64,000 nt of DNA from contig DASXHD010000032.1 of the NCBI GenBank assembly GCA_036488725.1, positions 1-64,000 on the forward strand, read 5' to 3'. Positions within the stretch are counted from its first letter, which is position 1; every line of letters begins with the position of its first letter. This DNA is from DASXHD01 sp036488725. GTDB taxonomy: Bacteria; Myxococcota_A; Polyangia; Polyangiales; Polyangiaceae. The position numbers and the translations under genes were made by a program. This document shows positions 34,074-43,131 of this stretch, one piece after another. The notes beneath the pieces were generated by a model, which searched no databases, was not told the origin of the DNA, and worked only from the letters and a program-made list of their open reading frames with translations.

Positions 34074-35453
34074 ATGAGCGGAACGCAAGTCGTCGCGGCG
34101 CTGATCAAAATCCTCGTGATGATCGGCTTCGTCGTGAACACGGCGGCCATCCTCACGTGGCTCGACCGCCGCATGGGCGGCCTCATGCAAGACCGCGTGG
34201 GACCGAACCGCGCCGTCGTGAAGATCTTCGGCCGCGAGTTCCGTCTCGCCGGTCTCCTTCACCCCGCGGCCGACGGCCTCAAGTTCTTCACGAAGGAGTT
34301 CTATAGGCCGCCGCGCGCCGACAAGCTCCTCTACTCGCTCGCGCCGATCCTCTCGATGATGCCGGTGATGGCGCTCGTCGCCGTCGTTCCGTTCGGCGAC
34401 ACGCTTTGCCTGAACGAGGTCATCCGCGAGCCGCCCGGCACGCACTTTTGGAACGCCGTTTGGCCGGTCGTGCCGCGCCTCGGCACGTGCGGCGCGCCCG
34501 GCGTCAGCGTGCCGTTCATGGTCGCGTCGCTCAATGTCGGCTTGCTCTACGTCTTCGCGCTCGCGGGGCAGGGCATCGTCGGCGCGGCGATCGCCGGCTG
34601 GTCGAGCGACAACAAATATTCGCTCATGGGCGCGCTCCGCGCCGCGTCGCAGATGGTCAGCTACGAGGTCGCGATGGGCCTCACGCTCATCGGCGCGATG
34701 ATGATCTACGGAACCATCCGCCTCGACGACATGGTTCGCTGGCAGGGCGACCACACCTGGGGAATTTTCGCGCAGCCGCTCGCGTTCGTTCTCTTCTTCA
34801 CCGCCGCCGTCGCCGAGACCAAGCGCATCCCGTTCGACCTCCCCGAGGCCGAGAGCGAGCTCGTGTCCGGTTACTTCACCGAGTACTCGGGCATGACGTT
34901 CGGCATGTTCTACTTTGCAGAATACATGGAAGTCGTGACGAGCTCGATGCTCGTGGTCACGATCTTCCTCGGTGGCTGGGAGCTGCCGTTTTTGCATCGC
35001 GACGGCATCACGATCCAGCTCGGCGGAGCGCTCGTCTGGCATCAGATCATTCCGCACATCTGGATGGAGATCATCAGCGTCCTCGCCTTCTTCGGAAAGG
35101 TCGCCGCCGTCTGCTGGTTCCAGGCCGTCGTTCGCTGGACGCTCCCGCGCTTCCGCTACGACCAACTGCAAAAGCTCGGTTGGCGCGTGCTCCTTCCGCT
35201 CGCGCTCGCGAACGTGCTCGTCACCGGGTTCGTCGTCCTCGCGATCGACAAAGGCGGCGCGCCGCTCTGGAACGGCCTCGACCTCGCCGCGGACCTCTCG
35301 CAAGCGATCGTCGCGATCGCGATCACCTACGGCGTCGTCCGGCTCGTCGTCGGGTTCTTCAAGCCGCGCCAGCGCCGTCCGCGCGTCGTCGGCAGCGCGG
35401 CGAAGCTCGCCGCGAAGACCGGCGGAACCCCCGTCACACCGATGCAGGCGTGA
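34074..35453 (+). CDS. nuoH: NADH-quinone oxidoreductase subunit H
   Basis: A 459-residue membrane subunit with about eight hydrophobic spans that forms the quinone entry and the link to the membrane arm. Landmarks are TWLDRRMGGLMQDRVGPNRA, LADGLKFFTKE-like ADGLKFFTKEFYRP, RAASQMVSYEVAMGL and ETKRIPFDLPEAESELVSGY. It is longer than usual (about 330-400), because of an extra loop with two Cys between the second and third spans (CLNEVIREPPGTHFWNAV) and a basic C-terminal tail. One base separates it from nuoG. Confidence 0.95.
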   Translation: MSGTQVVAALIKILVMIGFVVNTAAILTWLDRRMGGLMQDRVGPNRAVVKIFGREFRLAGLLHPAADGLKFFTKEFYRPPRADKLLYSLAPILSMMPVMALVAVVPFGDTLCLNEVIREPPGTHFWNAVWPVVPRLGTCGAPGVSVPFMVASLNVGLLYVFALAGQGIVGAAIAGWSSDNKYSLMGALRAASQMVSYEVAMGLTLIGAMMIYGTIRLDDMVRWQGDHTWGIFAQPLAFVLFFTAAVAETKRIPFDLPEAESELVSGYFTEYSGMTFGMFYFAEYMEVVTSSMLVVTIFLGGWELPFLHRDGITIQLGGALVWHQIIPHIWMEIISVLAFFGKVAAVCWFQAVVRWTLPRFRYDQLQKLGWRVLLPLALANVLVTGFVVLAIDKGGAPLWNGLDLAADLSQAIVAIAITYGVVRLVVGFFKPRQRRPRVVGSAAKLAAKTGGTPVTPMQA

Positions 35454-35455
35454 AC

Positions 35456-36112
35456 ATGAACGCATTCCCGAAGAAACCTTCGTCTCCGACCAACGCCGTC
35501 GTCGTCCAGCACGTGCCGCACACGCCGACGACGCAGTCGTACTTGCCCGCGATCTTCCAAGGTCTCGGCGTGTCGATGAAGCACTTCTTCAAGAACACGA
35601 AGGAGATGATCCGCAACGAGCGCCCCGATCCGATCCTCGAGACGTTCGAGGACGGCGTGACGCTCGTCTCGTATCCGGAGCAGAAGCGGCCGTATCCCGA
35701 GCGCTTCCGCGGCGTGCATCGCCTCGTTCAGCGTGACGACGGAAGCCCGCGCTGCGTTGCGTGTCTCTGCTGCTCGACCGCGTGCCCGGCGCAATGCATC
35801 TTCATCGAGCCGGGCGAGTACGCCGAGGGCGACGAGCATCGTGGCTACGAGCGTTACCCGGTGCGCTTCGTGATCGACGAGCTCCGTTGCATCTTCTGCG
35901 GCTACTGCGTCGAAGCGTGCCCGTGCGACGCGATCCGCATGGACACCGGCGCGCACGCCGCGCCGTACGACTCGCGCGAGCAGTTCATCTACGAAAAAGA
36001 TTTGCTCCTCAGCCTGCCGGCGCGCGACGGATCGCTCAAGACGATCAACCCGCGGCACGAGCCGGGCGACCCGGGCCACCCGGGGATCACGCGCGAGCAC
36101 GAGCATCACTGA
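35456..36112 (+). CDS. nuoI: NADH-quinone oxidoreductase subunit I
   Basis: A 218-residue ferredoxin-type subunit with two [4Fe-4S] clusters (N6a and N6b): CVACLCCSTACP near residue 102 and CIFCGYCVEACP near 145. The segment between them (ERYPVRFVIDELR) is standard. The N-terminal ~50 residues and the His-rich C-terminus (REHEHH) are extensions. ATG 35456 is used; GTG 35450 is in frame. It is the last nuo gene here. Subunits E, F and J-N do not follow; a lipoprotein gene does. Confidence 0.95.
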   Translation: MNAFPKKPSSPTNAVVVQHVPHTPTTQSYLPAIFQGLGVSMKHFFKNTKEMIRNERPDPILETFEDGVTLVSYPEQKRPYPERFRGVHRLVQRDDGSPRCVACLCCSTACPAQCIFIEPGEYAEGDEHRGYERYPVRFVIDELRCIFCGYCVEACPCDAIRMDTGAHAAPYDSREQFIYEKDLLLSLPARDGSLKTINPRHEPGDPGHPGITREHEHH

Positions 36113-36151
36113 TCGCTCTCTGCGGTTCGTGGTTGATTTAGACTAGCGACG

Positions 36152-37255
36152 ATGCGAGCCCTGAAGGCCGTTGTCCTCGCGGCGATCGCGAGCTGCGCCA
36201 TTTACGATAGCTCGCTGCTCGTCGACGGCGGGTCCGATGGGGCCGCTCCGGTCGAGGCCGGCGCGGACGTCGACACGTGCAACCACGCCGAGCCGCCGGG
36301 GCGCCCGGCTGCGGACGATCCGAGCGACGGCGGCGACGTCGAGTTCGTCGTCGCGCTGCGCTACGTGGACTTCGGGCTCGCGGCCGACGCGGGCGTGTTC
36401 GGCTTCGATCTCGATCACACGTGCACGTGCCCGGCGCCCGAGACGTGCGTGCCGGCCGCGGGTGCGCCGCAACATTGCGACGATTCCGTCGGACGCGACA
36501 ACGCCGGCGGCGCGCTCCTCAAGCAATATGCTCAGCTCTCGTCGTCGGTCTTCAACACCGACAAGATCAACGCGAACGTGGCCAAGGGCGTGAACGGCAT
36601 GATGCTGCGCGTGCGCAACTGGAACGGGCAGCCGAACGACACGCAGGTCTCTTTCGCGGTGTTCGTCTCGACGGGCACGTTGCCGCTCGACGATGCCGGC
36701 GCCAACCCCATCCCCAAGCACGACGGGACCGACGAGTGGGCCATCGATCCGTCGTCGGTGAGCGGCACGCCGCCGCCGTACAACGCGGTCAACGAGGACA
36801 CGGCGGCTTACGTGTCGGGCGGCGTCCTCGTCGCGAGCGCGTCTTTTCCGTTCAGCATCGGTCAGTCGTTCGGGACGAACTTTCTCCGCTTCGACGACGC
36901 CGTGATCGTCGGGACGATCACGAGCACGCCGAACGGCTACGCGCTCGACGGCGTTCTCGCGGGCCGCTGGGACACACGCAACGCGCTCACCGGCATGCAA
37001 GCCGCGAAGGACCCGTTCAACCCAGGCGAATATCTCTGCGGAACGAACGCGACGTACCTCGCGATCAAGAGCTCGATCTGCAAAGCGGCGGACGTCGCCC
37101 ACACGATCGCGAGCGACAACGCGGGCGCCCCGTGCGACGCGCTCTCGACGTCGGTCGGCTACCAAGCCGAGCCCGCGATGCTCGGCGCGCTGGTCGCTCC
37201 GCTGCCGCGCAACACGCCGTGCGGCGCGACGTACTCCGACCAGTGCGGGAATTGA
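36152..37255 (+). CDS. Lipoprotein, unknown
   Basis: A 367-residue predicted lipoprotein: signal MRALKAVVLAAIASC with the acylated Cys near residue 15, then a Gly/Asp/Ala-rich linker. The mature part has several Cys (TCTCPAPETC, QHCDDS, YLCGTN, SSICKAAD, PCGATYSDQCGN), suggesting disulfides, and Thr/Asn/Gly-rich beta structure. No family is recognised. It follows nuoI by 39 bp but is unlikely to belong to complex I. A possible TAGACT -10 element near 36141 is too weak to call. Confidence 0.75.
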   Translation: MRALKAVVLAAIASCAIYDSSLLVDGGSDGAAPVEAGADVDTCNHAEPPGRPAADDPSDGGDVEFVVALRYVDFGLAADAGVFGFDLDHTCTCPAPETCVPAAGAPQHCDDSVGRDNAGGALLKQYAQLSSSVFNTDKINANVAKGVNGMMLRVRNWNGQPNDTQVSFAVFVSTGTLPLDDAGANPIPKHDGTDEWAIDPSSVSGTPPPYNAVNEDTAAYVSGGVLVASASFPFSIGQSFGTNFLRFDDAVIVGTITSTPNGYALDGVLAGRWDTRNALTGMQAAKDPFNPGEYLCGTNATYLAIKSSICKAADVAHTIASDNAGAPCDALSTSVGYQAEPAMLGALVAPLPRNTPCGATYSDQCGN

Positions 37256-37367
37256 ATCGTTTTCGGCAGAGGGATTTCAGCCCCCGAACGCAAACGACTT
37301 CGCCGGGGACCCCGCTCTAGGGCTCGAGAGCGAAGCGCGTTCGACTCGAAGCCCCTCGAGAGTTTGG

Positions 37368-37636
37368 GCTGCCTGGGACTGAAGTCCCAGGCAGCGGCGA
37401 GATCAAAGAAGCGCCTCGGGATTCGCGAGCGCCTCGGCGAGCGGCGCGGTAAGCCCGCCTTCGGCGGGCTCAGAATCGCGCGCCGAACTTTCTAGTTCTG
37501 AGCCCGCCGCGGGCGGGCTTACTGCACCTCGCTCCAAGCCGCCGACAGGTTCGCGATCACGCGCCGTTGATCTCTCTGCTGCCTGGGACTTCAGTCCCAG
37601 GCAGCCCAGCTGCCTGCGGCTTCACTCCCAGGAAGC
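37368..37636. repeat. Three 28-bp palindromic repeats (REP-like)
   Basis: Copy 1 (37368-37395) is GCTGCCTGGGACT-GA-AGTCCCAGGCAGC, a perfect 13-bp stem. Copy 2 (37578-37605) is its exact reverse complement, differing only in the loop (TC). Copy 3 (37609-37636) is degenerate, with four mismatches to copy 2. Copies 1 and 2 thus bracket the larger inverted repeat in the middle. This arrangement resembles REP/BIME clusters. No transposase of the REP-associated type lies in the window. Confidence 0.85.
37449..37522. repeat. Nested inverted repeat (27-bp arms)
   Basis: The left arm (37449-37475) and right arm (37496-37522) are reverse complements at 25 of 27 positions, around a 20-bp centre. Each arm is itself a hairpin with the stem AGCCCGCC / GGCGGGCT and a short loop. 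The two mismatches fall at the small-loop positions. The DNA or RNA could therefore adopt one long stem or two small ones. Confidence 0.85.
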
Positions 37637-37705
37637 CCAGCTGCCGCCGCCCCGAGCGCACATTGCGGTGCTTTCTGCTAGATTTTTCCGCTACTCTGCC
37701 GGCCC

Positions 37706-40700
37706 GTGAGCAGCCAGACCGTCGACATTTTGCGCAGTGAGCTCGAGCGTCTCTACTCGCTCGAGGAGATGTCCCACGTCGCCGGGCTCGTCGGTCTCGC
37801 GCACGACGTCGAGTCGACGACGACCAAGGCGAGCTTCGCGCGGTCGCTCGCCGAGCAGGCCGTGTCGAGCGAGTCGGTCGAAGCGCTCGTCGATGTCGTT
37901 TTGCAAATGCGGCGCGAGGTCGACCCGCGCCTCCGCGACACCGCCGCGCTCCTCGGCGAGCCCGAGCTCGCCGGAGGCAAGCCGTTCGGCAAGTATCAAA
38001 TCGACCGCAAAATCTCGGCGACCGAGATGGGCGTCGTCTACCTCGCCAAAAAAGACGGCGCCGCGTACATGCTGAAGACGCTGCGCCGCGAGGCCGCGCG
38101 CGACAAGCGCGCCGTCAATCGCTTCCTCACGCAGAATCGGCTCGTCGCGACGGTCCAGCACGAAGGGCTGCCGAAGAACATCGACGCCGGCGAGATCGAC
38201 GGGACATTCTACGTCGCCTACGAGCACATCGACGCGCAGCCGCTCGCGTCGCGTTTCGCGCGAACCGGTCCGTCGCACATCAACGAGCTTCGCCCGATCT
38301 TGCGCGCGCTCCTCGAGCCGCTCGCCGCGCTCCACAAGGCGCAGCTCTCGCACGGCGATCTGAAAATGGATCACGCGCTCGTGCTCCGCGGAGCCGACGC
38401 GCAATCGGTCAAAGTGGTGCTGATCGATTTCGGCGGCGACCGGCTTCGCCCGCGTCTCACGCCGACGTCGGGCACGTACGGGCTCCTCGCGTGCTACGGG
38501 TCGCCCAAGACGATCGCGCCCGAGCAAGTGCGCGGGAAATCCGCCGACGCGCGCACCGACGTCTACGCGTTCGGCGCGATGCTCTACGAGCTCCTCGCGG
38601 GCAAGCCGGTTTTTCCCGTCGAGCAGGGCGCGGCCGACGCCGCGATGGCGCACCTCGCGAAGGCGCCCGAGCCTCCGAGCGCGAAGGCGCCGCGCGGTTG
38701 GGTGACGAAAGAAGTCGACGCGTTCGTGCTCTCGCTCCTCGCGAAAGATCCCGCGCAGCGTCCGCGCGACGCGGGCGCGCTCGTCGAGGTCATCGACTCG
38801 CTCGGCAAGGCCGCGCCGGCGAAGGTGCCCGCGCAAATGCTCGCGCAGGAGAAGGTCGACGAGCTGGTCGACGCGCTCGTCGCCTCGCCGGACGATCCCG
38901 AAGCCGCCATCGCGCTCGAGAAGGCCGTCGATCAAGTCGCCGAGCCGGTGAAGATCGCCGACGCGTTCGCGATCGCCGCCGACCAAATCGAAGCCAAGAG
39001 CGACGAAGCGAAAGAAACGAAGAAGAGCCTGCTCTATCGCGCGGCGCGCATCTTCGACGGACAAAAAGAAAAGACCCGCGCCGAGGACATGTACGCGCTC
39101 ATCTGCGAGCTCGACCCGGACGACGACGTCGCGTCGGCCGCGCTCGAGGGCGTGCGGAAATCGCTCGGCAAGTTCGACGAGATCGTCGAGATGCTCCTCG
39201 CGCGTGCCGAGAAAGCGAAGAGCGCCGAGGAGCGCGCGCGCATCATGGCCGAAATCGGCCGGACGTACGCGACCGAGCTGAACGATCCGGAGCAAGCGCT
39301 CGTCGCGTACACGCAGGCGCTCGCCGAGCGGCCGAGCGACGAAGAGATCGTGTCCGAGGTCGAGCGTCTCGCGGCCGGCAAGACCGAACGCTGGAACGAA
39401 GTGCTCGCGACGATCACCGAGGCGGTCAAAGCCGAAGGGCTCGCGACGGTCGACAAGAACGCGCTGCTCGCGCGCGCGGCGCGTTGGTACGACGCAAAAG
39501 TCGGCCGCGCCGACACGGCGCTCCTCGCGTATCAACAGATCCTCGTGACCGAGCCGGCGAGCGAGGTCGCGCTCGAAGGCCTCGGCCAGATTTATCGCAA
39601 GGCGCAGCAGTGGCCCGAGCTCGCGCAGACGCTCCAGTCGCACGCCGACGCGATGGGCGTCTCGCCGCGCGCGCGCGATCTCAAGACCGAAGCCGCCGAA
39701 ATTTTCGAGACGCGCTTGAACGACAGCAAACGTGCGCGCGACATCTACGGCGCCGTTTTGGCGGAGGACCCGGCGCACGCGCGCGCGGGCGACGCGCTCG
39801 CGCGAATCGCCGAGCGGGAAGGGGACTGGAAGACGCTCGTCACGCTGCTCGATCGCCGCGCCGAAGCGCGCCGCGGAGCCGAGCGCGCCGAGGTGCTCGC
39901 GCGCATGGCCGAGGTCTACGAAGACCGCCTCGAGAACTTGCCGGACGCGACGCGCCACTACGAAGCGGTCCTCGCGATCGACCCGAATCATCTCGGCGCG
40001 CTCAAGGGGCTCGACCGAATCTTCAACCGCAGCGGCCGCTACAAAGAGCTGCTCGAAAATCTCGAGCGCCAAGTCGCCGTCGCCGCGACGCCGCGCCAGA
40101 AGATCAACTTGTACGAGCGCATGGCCGGGCTCTACGACGAGGAGTTCCTCGATCACGAGAACGCGAGCCTCTGCCTCGAGAACATCCTCGCGCTCGACGG
40201 CGCGAACGACGCGGCGCTCACCGCGCTCGCGCGGCACTATCGCGCGCAGGGCAAGTGGGAAGAGGTCGTCAAGATCACCGAGCGTCACGCGGCGGCGACG
40301 AGCGACGAAGCGCGGAGGCTCGAGCTCATGCTCGGCCGCGCGCGAACGCTCGCGGAGCAAGTCGGCTCGCCCGAGCGCGCGACGCGCGCGTACGAGCAGA
40401 TCCTCGAGATGTCGCCCGGCCACGCCGGCGCGCTCGAAGCGCTCGCGCGCCTGCGCGAGATGAGCGGCGACGCGAACGCGGCGCTCTCGGCGATCGAAGC
40501 GCTCGCCGCCAAGGCCGGCTCGCCGGAGCAAAAAGCCGAGCAGTGGATGCGCGCGGCGAAGCTGCTCGAAGGCCGCGGCGATCGCGACGGCGCGATCGGC
40601 CGTTACAAGCTCGCGCTCGAAGCGAACCCGAAGGATGCGGGCGCGTCGGCCGCATTGCGCGCCGCGTACGCCGCGCGCGGCGACGCGGTGTCGGTCGTCG

Positions 40701-43108
40701 AGCTGATCGAAAAAGAGCTCGCGACCGCCGAGAACAACCTCGCCAAAGCGCGTCTCCAAGCCGAGCTCGCGCGCTTGCAAAAAAACCAACTGCGCGACGA
40801 CGCGAAGGCCGAAGCCTCGGCGAAGATCGCCTTCGAGCTCGACCCGAGCAACCCCGACGCGCAGCTCGTGCTCGGCGACGTCGCGTACGAAAGTCAGCGC
40901 TTCATCGAAGCCTGCAAGTATTACGAGTCACTCGTCGGCCGCACGACCGCGCTGCCGAAAGAAGACGGCTTGCGCGTTCTTCTCCGTTTCATCGAGGCGA
41001 GCGCGAACCTCCAGCGGTCGATGTCTTCGCTCCCGCCGGGCGCGGCGTCCGACGTCACGCCGTTCAGCCCGCCGACCGGCACCAAAGTCGCGAACCCGCG
41101 CGTGCTCCTCGCCGTCGAGACGCTGCAAAAGCTCGCGCCGGCCGATCAGGAGAGCGCCGCGAAAGCCGCGAAGGCGGTCTTCGATTTCGGCGACCCGGCG
41201 ACCGCGCGAAAAATGTACGAGGACCTCTTCGAAAAGTTCGGCACGAAGATCGTCGGCCAAGCGCGCGCCGAAGCGCTCTACGGCCTCGGCGAATCGGCGC
41301 GCCGCACCGGCGATCTCGACGCGGCGATCAAGCCGCTCCGCGAAGCCGCCGACGCCGACCCGTCCGTCTCGCGTCCGCTCCGCGCCCTCGCGAAAGTCTA
41401 CGAGGCGAAGGAAGATTACAAAGAGTCGATCCGCATTCGCCGACGCCGCCTCGAGATGGCGAGCGGTCAGGAGCGCTTCGAAATCCTGCTCGAGATCGGC
41501 GACCTCGAGTCGCAAAAGCTGAGCGACCGCGCCGCCGCGTCCAAGACTTACGCCACTGCCCTCGAAGAGCGCCCCGACGATCGCAAGCTCCTCACGCGCC
41601 TGATGCAGCTCTACTCGGAGGAAAAAGACTGGCGAAAGCTCGTCGAGGTCGTCCTCCGTCTCGCCGACTTCGTCGACGATCCGAAGCAGCGCGCGAAATA
41701 CATGCAGACTGCAGCGACCATCTCCGGCAAGCAAATCGGCGACGTCGATGCGGCGCTCACGTATTACGATCGCGCCCTCGAGGCCGACCCCACGCTGGTC
41801 CGAGCGATCGACGAAGCGCTCGAGCTCGCGCAGAAAAAAGGCGATCACGACAGCACCGAGCGTTACCTGAAGCTTCAGCTCGATCGCGCCAAAGAAGCGC
41901 AAGATCGCGCGGCCATCCCGAAGATCCTCGACCAGCTCGGCGCGCTCTATCAAAAATTCTTGAACGAGCCGGAGATGGCCATCGACGCGTTCGAAGCCGC
42001 GCAGGCGTTCGATCCGGAAAACAAAGAGCGCGGCGACGTCCTCGCCGAGCTCTACGCGAGCGACGTCTCGCAGTACCTCGACAAAGCCGTCAAGGCGCAG
42101 TCGCAAATCCTCCGCCGCAACCCGTATCGCGTCGAGAGCTACAAGCTCCTTCGCCGTCTCTACACCGAAGCGCGACGCGGCGACGCAGCGTGGTGCTTGT
42201 GCCAGGCGCTCGCCGTGTTGAACCTCGCGGAGCCGGACGAAGAGCGCTTTTATCGCAGCCACCGCGCCGACAACGCCGCCCCCGCGCAAGCCGTCATGAC
42301 CGACGAAGATTGGCGCAGGCTCGCGCACCCCGAGCAAGACGGCATGCTCACCAACATCTTCGCGATGATCCAGCCGACGATCATCCGCACGCGCACGCAG
42401 CCGCTCGAGTCGCTCGGTTACGATCGCCGCTACGCGATCGATCCGGCGCTCCATCCGTATCCGGTTTCGCAGACGCTTTATTACGTGATGGGCGTCCTCG
42501 GTATGCAGGGCAATCAGAACTCGCCGCTCGTCTTCCAAAATCCGAACGACCCGAGCGGCCTCGGGTTCATCCACGCGCACTCGCCCGCGATCGTCCTCGG
42601 GCGCGCCGCGTTCGAAGCGCAGGTCCCCACGCAATCGATGGCGTTCGTCGCCGGCCGCCACCTCACGTATTACCGCCAGGGTTATTACGTGCGTCATCTC
42701 GTGCCGACGGGCACCGGCCTCAAGGCGTGGCTCTTCGCGGCCATCAAGACGTGCGTCCCGCAGTTCCCCGTCTCGGCCGATCTGGTCGGCCCGGTCGACG
42801 AAGCGATGACCGCGATGCGCCCCGATTTCCAAGGCGTCCAAAAAGAGCGACTCGCGAGCCTCGTCTCCAAGCTCATTCAAACCGGCGCGTCGCTCGATCT
42901 CAAGAAGTGGGTCGCGTCGGTCGACCTCACCGCCGACCGCATCGGCTTTCTCCTCGCCCACGATCTCCAGATGGCGACCGAGGTCATCCGCGCGACCGAA
43001 GAGGGCGCGAGCGTGCCCGGCAAAGAGCGCGTCAAAGAAGCCGTGCTCTTCTCGGTCAGCGAAGAGTATTTCGAAGTCCGCCAGAAGCTCGGGATCGCCG
43101 TCGAATAG
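37706..43108 (+). CDS. Giant protein kinase-like/TPR protein
   Basis: An 1800-residue protein. A Ser/Thr kinase-like domain spans ~93-370: a degenerate glycine loop (RKISATEMGVVYLAKK), the ATP Lys in AYMLKTLR, HGDLKMDH in place of HRDLKxxN, IDFGGDRL for DFG, and APEQV. The catalytic Asp and DFG Asp survive, but the loop and the HRD Arg are altered, so activity is doubtful. Residues ~430-1500 are many TPR-like helix pairs (for example ALLAYQQILVTEPASEVALE), which bind proteins. The last ~300 residues are an unrecognised conserved-looking domain. GTG start after a long palindrome-rich spacer; it likely has its own promoter. Confidence 0.87.
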   Translation: MSSQTVDILRSELERLYSLEEMSHVAGLVGLAHDVESTTTKASFARSLAEQAVSSESVEALVDVVLQMRREVDPRLRDTAALLGEPELAGGKPFGKYQIDRKISATEMGVVYLAKKDGAAYMLKTLRREAARDKRAVNRFLTQNRLVATVQHEGLPKNIDAGEIDGTFYVAYEHIDAQPLASRFARTGPSHINELRPILRALLEPLAALHKAQLSHGDLKMDHALVLRGADAQSVKVVLIDFGGDRLRPRLTPTSGTYGLLACYGSPKTIAPEQVRGKSADARTDVYAFGAMLYELLAGKPVFPVEQGAADAAMAHLAKAPEPPSAKAPRGWVTKEVDAFVLSLLAKDPAQRPRDAGALVEVIDSLGKAAPAKVPAQMLAQEKVDELVDALVASPDDPEAAIALEKAVDQVAEPVKIADAFAIAADQIEAKSDEAKETKKSLLYRAARIFDGQKEKTRAEDMYALICELDPDDDVASAALEGVRKSLGKFDEIVEMLLARAEKAKSAEERARIMAEIGRTYATELNDPEQALVAYTQALAERPSDEEIVSEVERLAAGKTERWNEVLATITEAVKAEGLATVDKNALLARAARWYDAKVGRADTALLAYQQILVTEPASEVALEGLGQIYRKAQQWPELAQTLQSHADAMGVSPRARDLKTEAAEIFETRLNDSKRARDIYGAVLAEDPAHARAGDALARIAEREGDWKTLVTLLDRRAEARRGAERAEVLARMAEVYEDRLENLPDATRHYEAVLAIDPNHLGALKGLDRIFNRSGRYKELLENLERQVAVAATPRQKINLYERMAGLYDEEFLDHENASLCLENILALDGANDAALTALARHYRAQGKWEEVVKITERHAAATSDEARRLELMLGRARTLAEQVGSPERATRAYEQILEMSPGHAGALEALARLREMSGDANAALSAIEALAAKAGSPEQKAEQWMRAAKLLEGRGDRDGAIGRYKLALEANPKDAGASAALRAAYAARGDAVSVVELIEKELATAENNLAKARLQAELARLQKNQLRDDAKAEASAKIAFELDPSNPDAQLVLGDVAYESQRFIEACKYYESLVGRTTALPKEDGLRVLLRFIEASANLQRSMSSLPPGAASDVTPFSPPTGTKVANPRVLLAVETLQKLAPADQESAAKAAKAVFDFGDPATARKMYEDLFEKFGTKIVGQARAEALYGLGESARRTGDLDAAIKPLREAADADPSVSRPLRALAKVYEAKEDYKESIRIRRRRLEMASGQERFEILLEIGDLESQKLSDRAAASKTYATALEERPDDRKLLTRLMQLYSEEKDWRKLVEVVLRLADFVDDPKQRAKYMQTAATISGKQIGDVDAALTYYDRALEADPTLVRAIDEALELAQKKGDHDSTERYLKLQLDRAKEAQDRAAIPKILDQLGALYQKFLNEPEMAIDAFEAAQAFDPENKERGDVLAELYASDVSQYLDKAVKAQSQILRRNPYRVESYKLLRRLYTEARRGDAAWCLCQALAVLNLAEPDEERFYRSHRADNAAPAQAVMTDEDWRRLAHPEQDGMLTNIFAMIQPTIIRTRTQPLESLGYDRRYAIDPALHPYPVSQTLYYVMGVLGMQGNQNSPLVFQNPNDPSGLGFIHAHSPAIVLGRAAFEAQVPTQSMAFVAGRHLTYYRQGYYVRHLVPTGTGLKAWLFAAIKTCVPQFPVSADLVGPVDEAMTAMRPDFQGVQKERLASLVSKLIQTGASLDLKKWVASVDLTADRIGFLLAHDLQMATEVIRATEEGASVPGKERVKEAVLFSVSEEYFEVRQKLGIAVE

Positions 43109-43131
43109 TCACTTTTTGAGATAGGTGCAGA

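Larger units (their letters stand above)
37256..37705. other. 450-bp non-coding spacer rich in palindromes
   Basis: I see no gene here. It contains three related 28-bp palindromes, one large nested inverted repeat (both listed separately), and near 37320-37360 an imperfect palindrome built on CTCGAGA. The last 60 bp, with several T/A-rich words (TGCTAGATTTTTCCGCTACT), probably hold the promoter of the 1800-residue kinase gene, but I cannot name boxes with confidence. Confidence 0.7.

Noticed and set aside
36113..36151. Possible promoter (TAGACT as -10) before the lipoprotein gene
   Set aside because: No matching -35 at the right distance; too weak to list.
37706..40789. Long minus-strand frame opposite the kinase domain
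   Set aside because: Antisense shadow with Arg/Glu/Val-rich composition; no motif recognised.
38491..43119. A second long plus-strand frame (about 1542 codons) inside the kinase/TPR gene
   Set aside because: Extremely Arg-rich shadow frame; the other frame shows kinase motifs and TPRs throughout.
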